Shown here: piece after piece, positions 7,313 through 13,899 of the stretch
Layout: every line of letters begins with the position of its first letter
Position numbering within the stretch: position 1 is the stretch's first letter
The notes under the pieces: generated by a model
The model's input: only the letters and a program-made list of their open reading frames with translations
Told to the model about the DNA's origin: nothing
Databases searched by the model: none
Program-made: the position numbers and the translations under genes
NCBI GenBank assembly: GCA_003135995.1
Contig: PNBM01000114.1
Location: 2,832 to 17,432 of the forward strand
DNA from: Ignavibacteriota bacterium
GTDB lineage: Bacteria > Bacteroidota > Ignavibacteria > Tepidaquicellales > Tepidaquicellaceae
DNA length: 14,601 nt
Reading direction: 5' to 3'

Positions 7313-8560
7313 TTATTTAGTACCATGACAGTAGCCGCAGAAACCAATTCCCGCTTTTCCATCGGGTCTTGCATTCGGGTCTGTATGACACGTAAAGCAT
7401 ACTGCACCTTTCGTATTATGCCAGATTCCTCTTTCACTGCTCATAAATCCATTTTCATGCGTTCTCGGATGAGTACCTTTCACTCCATTATTATCATAAT
7501 GGCATTTCACGCAGGTCGGATCACCCCCTTCAATACTGTGACAGGATTCGCACGATTCGATATCCCTTTTTGCAAGTGATGCATGCAAGCCACCGCCCGA
7601 ATTTACACCTACCGTCGTAAACTGAGGCTGTAAATGACTTTTAGGTGCAATTCCTGTTACAAGATTTCCACCATTTTGATGACAGGACGCACAGAAATCG
7701 ACCGGATCGTGACAGGTTTTACATTCGAAACTCTTTTGATTTGCATCTAAACCATGTGTATATAAATAATTCAGATTGTGCACAGTATTAAGTTTTTGCA
7801 ATGTTGACCTGTCTATTTTCGTTGCTGTTTCCTTTGAATAATACGGCGAATAAAAATCTTTAATTGTATTTTGACCTGTATATTTATTCGGTTGATGACA
7901 TAACTGACAAAAATCATCCGAGTGACACATCATACAATTATTTTTATTATCATCGAGATTCGAAACCACTTTATGTTCATTCAGGAAATTAGAATTCAAA
8001 TGTGATTTCGGTTTTAAATTCGTAAGATTCGTATGACAGGCAGAGCAGTTGTTTGTAGCATTTTTACTCTCGTGGCAGGAATAGCAAGTTTCCATTTTCG
8101 GGAATAAACCGGCGCTTTCACCTGATAATTTTACAGAATCCAGCCCGAAATGGCAATCATTACACTTTCTGCCAAGGTCTATATGATATTTGTGGCTGAA
8201 AAGCAATTCTTTTGTTGTCGGCTGCAGCGGTTTATAGACTTTTTCATAATGGCACAGATTACAGGCTTTATCATCTTTCACATCATGACAGGATTCACAA
8301 TCTTTCATTAAAGGAATTAAATTATCCGATAAAGTAACAGATGAAGGAGCTTTCAGGTGGCAATCTTTACATTGCATCCCGTTATCTTTCACATGCAATT
8401 TATGATTAAATTTTATGAGGTCTTTATTATCCGTTATTTTTAATGTCTTGTGAGAATCGAATATCTTCGCGGCAGTTTTATTAAAGTTTATATACGCCGT
8501 CAGTGACATAAATGATATTGCACTTACAAGAATTAATAAATAGAATTTTGTTATTTTCAT
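7313..8560 (-). CDS. 14-heme c-type cytochrome
   Basis: The 415-residue product has an N-terminal hydrophobic segment (about 6-22; signal peptide or anchor) and fourteen CXXCH motifs, starting at Cys64, 88, 100, 133, 159, 172, 209, 218, 280, 290, 337, 350, 388 and 408. Heme density is about one per 30 residues, typical of electron-wire cytochromes. The elements FNHKLH (about 51-56) and FSHKYH (about 121-126) ahead of CXXCH sites are the c7/c3-type arrangement that supplies bis-histidine ligands. There is no CXXCK site, so it is not an NrfA-type nitrite reductase. It lies between the barrel gene (72 bases upstream) and the 7-heme lipoprotein. The likely location is periplasmic, passing electrons to the barrel-embedded partner. 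The function is inferred from composition and neighbours. Confidence 0.92.
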   Translation of the reverse strand: MKITKFYLLILVSAISFMSLTAYINFNKTAAKIFDSHKTLKITDNKDLIKFNHKLHVKDNGMQCKDCHLKAPSSVTLSDNLIPLMKDCESCHDVKDDKACNLCHYEKVYKPLQPTTKELLFSHKYHIDLGRKCNDCHFGLDSVKLSGESAGLFPKMETCYSCHESKNATNNCSACHTNLTNLKPKSHLNSNFLNEHKVVSNLDDNKNNCMMCHSDDFCQLCHQPNKYTGQNTIKDFYSPYYSKETATKIDRSTLQKLNTVHNLNYLYTHGLDANQKSFECKTCHDPVDFCASCHQNGGNLVTGIAPKSHLQPQFTTVGVNSGGGLHASLAKRDIESCESCHSIEGGDPTCVKCHYDNNGVKGTHPRTHENGFMSSERGIWHNTKGAVCFTCHTDPNARPDGKAGIGFCGYCHGTK

Positions 8561-8632
8561 ATATTAAAAAATAAAATTTTTCTTTTTGCTTGGTTTAATA
8601 ATTACTTTTCTATTATTCAATTTGTCAAAGGT

Positions 8633-9934
8633 TTATTTAAATTTACTGAACATCCAGTAGTTAAAGCCAACTAAAAATCTTGTATCGGTCTTATATTCTT
8701 CGTTAGATAAAAACTGACCCTGCACATCCACGGATATTCTTGGCTCCGGTCTGTAAGTCAGACCTAATAGCCCGGAATAAGCATTGGATTTATCTGTTGC
8801 GTAATCACTTATTTTATATCTCGAAAAATCCATACTCAGATTTAAGGATAATTTAGATTTAACAAGTTCGTGTGAGACGTATCCGTAAATTCCATCCGAC
8901 TGACCGGCATAGCCGTCATATTTGACAAATGACACGCCAAAGAACCGGTTGTTTACGCCGAGTTGAAATTTCAGGGAATGGTCACCATTATAAATCACAT
9001 TTCCGATTCTTCCATACAGGTTATAATTTTCGTTCAGAACATAATCAAGGCCGCCTTCATATTCCTGTGTAGTGCTGTGAGTAAAAACCCAAAATATGGA
9101 ATTATAACTTATCTGCGGTTCCCTGTAAATGAATCCCCCCGAAAATCTTAAATCTTTCATAAGTAAAATATTCGCATTAAATTCACCCCGGGTAAGATGC
9201 ATCCTGTTAACATCCCAGTAAGCTTTTCCATAAACATTGTGCTTATTCAGGAACGAATAATTCACATCCAATCCCGCTGATTGGTCTGCTTTCGAATCCG
9301 TTTCGACAAGAACCTGATGTGTATTGAATATACTGTCGGCTCTCAATGCATAATAGGAGTCGGGTTGTCTGCGTTTATTCTGATAACTCACAGCAGCAAC
9401 CAAATCTTTAACTCCGTAATACAGGAACTGAGCACCAAGCGAATAATTTTTCTTTATTGTAGGATATTTATCAATATCATAAGTCAGCGGAGTTAACTCT
9501 CCACCATAACCTATTAACTGGTATTCCTTATTTGTTCCCATCTTCAATTTTAAATAAGCACCATCTATAGTACCTTTACCTGTACCCGCAGAAATATATT
9601 GTCTTCCCAATTTTATATCGAGATGATTGAAAAGATTTGTTCCTTTTAAGTATAAGCTGTAGAACCGGTAAGCGAATCCTCTCCCGATTTTATTTACAAC
9701 ATCTTCATCGGTTTGAAGAAATGTATTAAATGTCCATTTCCCTACAGAACCGTCCAGTAAAAGGTTTTGATACCCTGTGATGTGCGTGGTATAGGTTGTA
9801 TTTCCGCTCTGTACCAAAGAGTCCATTCTTTGCCAGGAATAGAAATAAGTACTAAATCTCGTATTAATTGTTTGTGAGAATGAAACCGAGTAAAACAAAA
9901 GAAAAATTAATAACGTCGTAAAAAACTTTTTCAT
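8633..9934 (-). CDS. Outer-membrane beta-barrel protein next to multiheme cytochromes
   Basis: The 433-residue product begins with a clear signal peptide (MKKFFTTLLIFLLFYSVSFSQ, cleavage likely near residue 20). It continues as alternating polar/aromatic strands without long hydrophobic helices. Repeated short strands rich in Tyr, Phe and Gly, tight Asn/Asp turns (for example LNENYNLYGRIGNVIY and NNRFFGVSFVKY) and an aromatic-rich end (FNYWMFSKF) indicate a transmembrane beta-barrel of roughly 16-20 strands. The strand number is an estimate. I do not recognise a specific porin family. Being first in a unit with a 14-heme and a 7-heme cytochrome, it most likely acts as the barrel of a porin-cytochrome conduit. 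That is analogous in role, not in demonstrated homology, to MtrB or the Geobacter Omb porins. An ordinary porin remains possible. Confidence 0.82.
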   Translation of the reverse strand: MKKFFTTLLIFLLFYSVSFSQTINTRFSTYFYSWQRMDSLVQSGNTTYTTHITGYQNLLLDGSVGKWTFNTFLQTDEDVVNKIGRGFAYRFYSLYLKGTNLFNHLDIKLGRQYISAGTGKGTIDGAYLKLKMGTNKEYQLIGYGGELTPLTYDIDKYPTIKKNYSLGAQFLYYGVKDLVAAVSYQNKRRQPDSYYALRADSIFNTHQVLVETDSKADQSAGLDVNYSFLNKHNVYGKAYWDVNRMHLTRGEFNANILLMKDLRFSGGFIYREPQISYNSIFWVFTHSTTQEYEGGLDYVLNENYNLYGRIGNVIYNGDHSLKFQLGVNNRFFGVSFVKYDGYAGQSDGIYGYVSHELVKSKLSLNLSMDFSRYKISDYATDKSNAYSGLLGLTYRPEPRISVDVQGQFLSNEEYKTDTRFLVGFNYWMFSKFK

Positions 9935-9944
9935 AGGCTAAAAC

Positions 9945-9981
9945 GTTAAGTTATAAAGTTTTAAAGTTGTAAAGTTAAAAA
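9945..9981. repeat. Degenerate octamer repeat (GTTNTAAA) before the barrel gene
   Basis: Four successive 8-base units, GTTATAAA, GTTTTAAA, GTTGTAAA and GTTAAAAA (9950-9981), are preceded by a partial unit GTTAA (9945-9949). On the minus strand this is the leader of the barrel gene, beginning about 10 bases before its start codon. The 12-mer TTAAGTTATAAA at 9946-9957 also occurs at 12249-12260, across the cytochrome b stop codon. It may hold promoter elements for the barrel unit, but none stands out. Confidence 0.7.
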
Positions 9982-9993
9982 GCTAATAAAAAT

Positions 9994-10044
9994 CTTAAAA
10001 ATTTTTTAAAACCTCACTCCCGAATATTAATCCGGGAGCGGGTT
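9994..10044 (-). terminator. Terminator-like hairpin after the c554-like gene
   Basis: CTCCCG (10017-10022) pairs with CGGGAG (10033-10038) around a 10-base loop. The stem extends outward through a small internal loop to AACC (10010-10013) and GGTT (10041-10044). Reading on the minus strand, the hairpin is followed by TTAAAAAATTTTTAAG. It is a GC-rich stem in a very AT-rich spacer, about 65 bases past the c554-like stop codon, so it probably ends the Rieske/cytochrome b unit. The 9935-10109 spacer holds nothing else I can support apart from the octamer repeat. Confidence 0.6.
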
Positions 10045-10109
10045 GAACAATTATAATAATACTTTTTTGAAATTCAAATTTTACAAAAAAAGTACATCAG
10101 ACAATTTAA

Positions 10110-10676
10110 TTATTTCGGAGGAATCATATGTTTTATCTGATCCCAATACGTATCGTAATTAAATTCCTTATAAGTCGGACTATCGGCATTATGACAGGTT
10201 ATACAGAATTTTTCTTTTTCGTTATGAATAATTAGACCATTATCCATAGCTTTTTGTTTATCTTTCATTATTGAAAGAGATTTATATTCAGAACCCGGCC
10301 CGTGGCAGGTTTCACACTGGACACCATCTTCTTTATTAAAAGAATCCGCGAGTTCATCCGGATTAATATCTTTTCCAAGAACGTGGCATTTGATACATTG
10401 AGGTGTTTCAGATGCTTTTGTTGAAAATCCTTTATCTTTGGCAATTTTGTCTGCGGCATCAGTTGTAAGAGATGTCCAGGCAGATGAATGTTTGGAGCTT
10501 TTCCAGATATCATACTGCTTTCCCTGTGCTTCGGATTTGTGACAGGTCATGCATTTACTAACTCCCACATATTTGAAGTCACCAGCAACTCTCGAATTAA
10601 TAGAACCTGAAGTCACTACGAGAAAAAGGAAAACAAAAAATACAATCCCGGATACTAACAGAATGTTCTTTTTCAT
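10110..10676 (-). CDS. Tetraheme cytochrome, c554-like family
   Basis: The 188-residue product has one N-terminal hydrophobic segment (about 4-23) and four CXXCH motifs, at Cys42, 94, 121 and 158. The first motif is followed by a spaced W-K-S-S-K-H pattern and SAW. The third is CETCHGPGSEY. Together these are typical of the cytochrome c554 family of periplasmic tetraheme electron carriers. In ammonia oxidisers c554 accepts electrons from hydroxylamine oxidoreductase, but relatives occur widely as general carriers. It is the last gene of the Rieske/cytochrome b unit, 92 bases after the undecaheme gene, and is followed by a hairpin. Its likely role here is to shuttle electrons from the bc-type complex toward other periplasmic or outer-membrane cytochromes (inference). 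The N-terminal segment could be an uncleaved anchor. Confidence 0.88.
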   Translation of the reverse strand: MKKNILLVSGIVFFVFLFLVVTSGSINSRVAGDFKYVGVSKCMTCHKSEAQGKQYDIWKSSKHSSAWTSLTTDAADKIAKDKGFSTKASETPQCIKCHVLGKDINPDELADSFNKEDGVQCETCHGPGSEYKSLSIMKDKQKAMDNGLIIHNEKEKFCITCHNADSPTYKEFNYDTYWDQIKHMIPPK

Positions 10677-10768
10677 ATTTTAATTTGTTTAAGTTAAATA
10701 AATATATTAATTCAATTAATTTATATTTTTTTTCGAATCAAGCAAATGTACGGAATTTTTTCGAAAAA

Positions 10769-12232
10769 TTATGTCCGTTTTTTTTCGATTTTTCTGAGTT
10801 TAAAATAAAGAGCGACACATATAATAGTAATTAAGATAGTTGAAACACCAAGACCTATTCTTCTTACATAATAATCTTTTATTGACTCTTCACCTGTTAT
10901 TTTCGCTTTATTGGTAATGTTAAAACCTTCGTTTATTGAGCCTGTAAATTTTTCTAAATTGCTGTAATGAATTACGTTTCTTGTCGTTATCAAAACTTTT
11001 TTAATATCGTTACTATCAAATTTAGCATCACTTACATCCATACCTTTTTGCTCGGCTTTGTTAATGAGATAACTTGCAAGGTTAACTTCTTTTAACAGAC
11101 TATCGATATATGATTTCATTGTTATTGCGACCTGTATACCTTTATCCTGATTCGCATGACATTTTATACAAAAAGATTTTTCTCCATTACCAATCATTTC
11201 ATCGGAAGTCTTAGAAATTCCGTGATTACTATGACAGGCAGCGCAATCGTGAATATTTTTTTTCTGAAATGCATCTTTATGCGGACTTTCCTGAAACATT
11301 TGTTCGTTCAGAGCATGACAGGTTCCGCAAACTTTAGTAATTGATTCGACTTCCGGAGGTGCCGCACCATGGTCACCGTGGCATTTATTACAGGATGGAG
11401 CATTTTTATCTCCTTTTTCCAATAACGCAATTCCATGCACACTCGACTTATATTTTTCATACTGGTCTGTAGGAATATTATATTCTTTCATATAGTTCGC
11501 ATCTCCGTGACATTTATTACAGGTAGATGGAACATTTGTCACATAAACTCTCGATTGAGGGTCTTTTACATTTTTAATATCATGATTTCCGTGACAGGAA
11601 GCACAATTTGCTACTTTGGAATCACCGTTGAAAATTCTCTGACCGTGAACAGAAGTTTTATATTTTTCCAACTGGTCAACAGATATACCGGGATTATAAG
11701 TTCTCATATATGATGCATTGCTATGACATCCCGTACAAGTTTTTACAATATTTAATCCATTTACTTTTGAAGACGGACTTTTTACAGGAACGATATTATG
11801 AATTCCATGGCAGGTAACACAATTATTTATTATAGTCCCATTACCTGTATTCGACTGACCATGAACACTTTTAACGAAATTGTTAAATTCATTCGCATGA
11901 CATTTTGAACATATTTTTAATACCTGCTGTCCATGAGGAATTCCAATAAATCCCGCAGCTTTATTCATAGCCTTATCCTGGTCATCACTTTTTGAATCAC
12001 CTCCGTGACAAGCGGAACAGGTAATCCCTTTCTTAAAATGAATATCCGAGCTGAACAATACAGCCGGCTGTTTAAATTTACCATCAAGAATTAAATGACA
12101 ATTTAAACAATTATCTTTTGAAACGGTTTCCTGGGATAATATAGAAGCGGGAATTAAGAATAATAAGACAGTCAGACACAAATATGAAATATGTCCGTGA
12201 TTTATTATAATTTTTTTAATGAAATTATCCAT
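10769..12232 (-). CDS. Membrane-anchored undecaheme c-type cytochrome of a bc-type complex
   Basis: The 487-residue product has a signal sequence (about 13-33) and eleven CXXCH motifs, starting at Cys42, 72, 108, 138, 166, 210, 238, 281, 302, 330 and 355. It continues with a helical region (about 366-455) and a C-terminal membrane anchor (about 457-477) ending in a basic tail. The heme domain contains an internal repeat of about 70 residues: YK-x-SVHG...CxxCHGxH...TC-x-x-CH-x-x-A-x-YM-x-x-YN occurs around 190-252 and again in part at 260-285. It starts only 16 bases after the cytochrome b stop codon, so the two are surely co-expressed. No cytochrome c1 or f is present in this unit, so I infer that this protein takes their place as electron acceptor from the Rieske centre. 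The C-terminal anchor resembles the topology of cytochrome c1. A free quinol-oxidising role is less likely. Confidence 0.88.
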   Translation of the reverse strand: MDNFIKKIIINHGHISYLCLTVLLFLIPASILSQETVSKDNCLNCHLILDGKFKQPAVLFSSDIHFKKGITCSACHGGDSKSDDQDKAMNKAAGFIGIPHGQQVLKICSKCHANEFNNFVKSVHGQSNTGNGTIINNCVTCHGIHNIVPVKSPSSKVNGLNIVKTCTGCHSNASYMRTYNPGISVDQLEKYKTSVHGQRIFNGDSKVANCASCHGNHDIKNVKDPQSRVYVTNVPSTCNKCHGDANYMKEYNIPTDQYEKYKSSVHGIALLEKGDKNAPSCNKCHGDHGAAPPEVESITKVCGTCHALNEQMFQESPHKDAFQKKNIHDCAACHSNHGISKTSDEMIGNGEKSFCIKCHANQDKGIQVAITMKSYIDSLLKEVNLASYLINKAEQKGMDVSDAKFDSNDIKKVLITTRNVIHYSNLEKFTGSINEGFNITNKAKITGEESIKDYYVRRIGLGVSTILITIICVALYFKLRKIEKKRT

Positions 12233-12248
12233 CTGTTATGTCAAAGCA

Positions 12249-13325
12249 TTAAGTTATAAATCCAATAATAGTAAAAACCAGAATAAATATAATCACAAAA
12301 ATTCCCAAATAATTAATCCAATACCATTTTTTCCCTCTCGGAGTTTTTCTATCCCAAAAAGGAATTAAAAACCAAAATAATCCCGCCAAACCGAACATCA
12401 TCACGCCGAATACTTCACCATCTATCACACTTAATTTTGCCGGTATAAGTTTTAAAGTTTGAAACATAAATAAAAAATACCATTCAGGTTTTATTCCAGC
12501 CGGTGCAGGAGCCAACTCTTCGGCTTTTTTTCCTAATTCCCAGGGGAAAAACACTGCGAGAATAGATAAAACATTTATAATAATTAACCAGATTAATAAA
12601 TCTCTCATCATGAAATTCGGAAAGAACGGAATATTTATTTTCTTTTTGTCAGACATTTCATCCCAATCTTCAGGAGCAGCCATACCCTGTCTTTGTATAA
12701 AAATTAAATGTGCTGCGAGAAAAAAAATAAAAATTCCCGGTAACAGAGCTACGTGAAAGCCAAAGAATCTCGAAAGTGTTGCACCTGTTACTTCTTCTCC
12801 GCCTCTGAGTATATTCATTATATACTCGCCGACAAACGGTATAGTTTTCGTAATATCTGTTCCGACCTTTGTAGCGAAAAGAGATAATTCATTCCATGGC
12901 AATAAATAACCCGTAAATCCAAAACCCATTGCTAAAACTAAAAGAATAAAGCCTGAATACCACGAAAGTTCTCTGGGTTTACGATAGGCTTTCGTAAAAA
13001 ATACGCTGAACATATGAATAAATGCGGCAAGGACCATCAAATTTGCAGACCATGAATGTATAGACCTTATCAGCCAGCCAAATTTCACTTTTGCTGAAAT
13101 AAACTGAACACTTTCGAAAGCAATATCTGCACTTCCTTTATAGTAAAGTAAAAGTAAAATACCCGTTACAACCTGAATAATAAATAATAGTAATGTAATT
13201 CCGCCAAAATAATACCATATGGTACCTCTATAAAGAGGAACCTCTTTTTTCTTCATGAAAGAAATAAGATCATTTATCTGAAATCTTTCATCAATTTTAT
13301 GATACAATTTTGAAAAAATTGACAT
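12249..13325 (-). CDS. Cytochrome b (b6/subunit IV fused type) of a quinol oxidoreductase
   Basis: This is the heme-b, quinol-oxidising membrane subunit of a Rieske/cytochrome b complex. With the ATG at 13325 the product is 358 residues with seven predicted helices, i.e. four b6-like plus three subunit IV-like, fused. Heme-b ligands are His90 and His104 in helix B and His191 and His206 in helix D. The 14 residues between the helix D pair are the b6f-type spacing (mitochondrial bc1 has 13). Other b6-like elements are FGWLIRSIHSWSAN, RKPRELSW and GYLLPW. The Qo-site PEWY is at 280-283. The Cys that binds extra heme ci in b6 is Tyr39 here. TTG and CTG codons open the frame two codons upstream, but the ATG is preferred. 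It lies 25 bases after the Rieske gene. Confidence 0.94.
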   Translation of the reverse strand: MSIFSKLYHKIDERFQINDLISFMKKKEVPLYRGTIWYYFGGITLLLFIIQVVTGILLLLYYKGSADIAFESVQFISAKVKFGWLIRSIHSWSANLMVLAAFIHMFSVFFTKAYRKPRELSWYSGFILLVLAMGFGFTGYLLPWNELSLFATKVGTDITKTIPFVGEYIMNILRGGEEVTGATLSRFFGFHVALLPGIFIFFLAAHLIFIQRQGMAAPEDWDEMSDKKKINIPFFPNFMMRDLLIWLIIINVLSILAVFFPWELGKKAEELAPAPAGIKPEWYFLFMFQTLKLIPAKLSVIDGEVFGVMMFGLAGLFWFLIPFWDRKTPRGKKWYWINYLGIFVIIFILVFTIIGFIT

Positions 13326-13350
13326 CAGCAATAATTAATAATTAGAAAAT

Positions 13351-13800
13351 TTATTTTGACACAAAAATTTCATCCTTCTGCACTGTAATATTATAAGGTG
13401 TAAGAGGTGCAGGCGGCGGACCACTTATATTTTTTCCATTTAAATCGTATCTGCCATTATGACACGCACACCAAATCAGATTTTCATCTTTTTTATACTG
13501 GACGGTACAATCTAAATGAGTGCAAACTGCACTAAACGCTTTGAACTCTCCTTCGTTTGTTCTTATTAAAATTCCGGGTTTATTACCTATTTTAAACATT
13601 TTGCTGGAACCATTTTCAATCTCGGTTGTTTTCGCTATTTTTAAATTTGAAACGTCGACTTCCTGAGCTTTTGGCGGCTTGAGGTACAAGAAAATCGGAT
13701 ACAGAACGGCAGATAACAAGGCGAAGAAACTAAATCCTAAGATATAATTTAAAAAATCTCTCCTTGTCTGTTTTTCCTGAAAAAAATTATCTTCCGCCAA
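13351..13800 (-). CDS. Rieske 2Fe-2S protein of a quinol:cytochrome oxidoreductase
   Basis: The 149-residue product is the high-potential iron-sulfur subunit that accepts the first electron from quinol at the Qo site. The cluster motifs are both intact: CTHLDC (about 92-97) and CACHNGRYD (about 111-119), giving two Cys and two His cluster ligands plus the two disulfide cysteines. A GPPPAPL proline loop follows. The N-terminus has a twin-arginine pattern (TRRDFLN, about 12-18) before a single membrane helix (about 19-40), as usual for Rieske proteins exported folded by Tat. The start appears to be TTG at 13800: an in-frame stop lies three codons upstream and no ATG occurs before the RR motif. 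It directly precedes cytochrome b. Confidence 0.93.
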   Translation of the reverse strand: MAEDNFFQEKQTRRDFLNYILGFSFFALLSAVLYPIFLYLKPPKAQEVDVSNLKIAKTTEIENGSSKMFKIGNKPGILIRTNEGEFKAFSAVCTHLDCTVQYKKDENLIWCACHNGRYDLNGKNISGPPPAPLTPYNITVQKDEIFVSK

Positions 13801-13899
13801 AACGAATTATTTTAATTTACAAAATTTTAATAAATAAAATATAATTTATGACATCACTTTTCCGCAATTTAAAAAATATCGGGATTAAATCAAATCTAA

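Noticed and set aside
7178..7579. 133-residue open frame on the plus strand
   Set aside because: It lies antisense across two cytochrome genes with dense CXXCH motifs, has a biased composition and shows no recognisable domain; it is a shadow of the cytochrome codons.
7313..8560. 14-heme protein as a nitrite reductase or hydroxylamine oxidoreductase
   Set aside because: No CXXCK active-site heme motif and no catalytic-domain features; every site is a plain CXXCH with c7/c3-type His pairs, so an electron-transfer role is more likely.
10749..10777. Imperfect hairpin at the end of the undecaheme gene (ACGGA/TCCGT around an AT palindrome)
   Set aside because: It overlaps the stop codon and the stem is mostly A/T with no T-tract after it. 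It may influence processing before the c554-like gene, but it is not supportable as a terminator.
13326..13331. Cytochrome b start at the upstream TTG (13331)
   Set aside because: The frame can begin at TTG-CTG two codons earlier, but ATG at 13325 is a normal start and gives an ordinary N-terminus; nothing favours the longer form.
13801..13899. Terminator or promoter between the hexaheme and Rieske genes
   Set aside because: The 99-base spacer is AT-rich with no convincing inverted repeat or promoter pair, so I leave the two genes as possibly co-transcribed.
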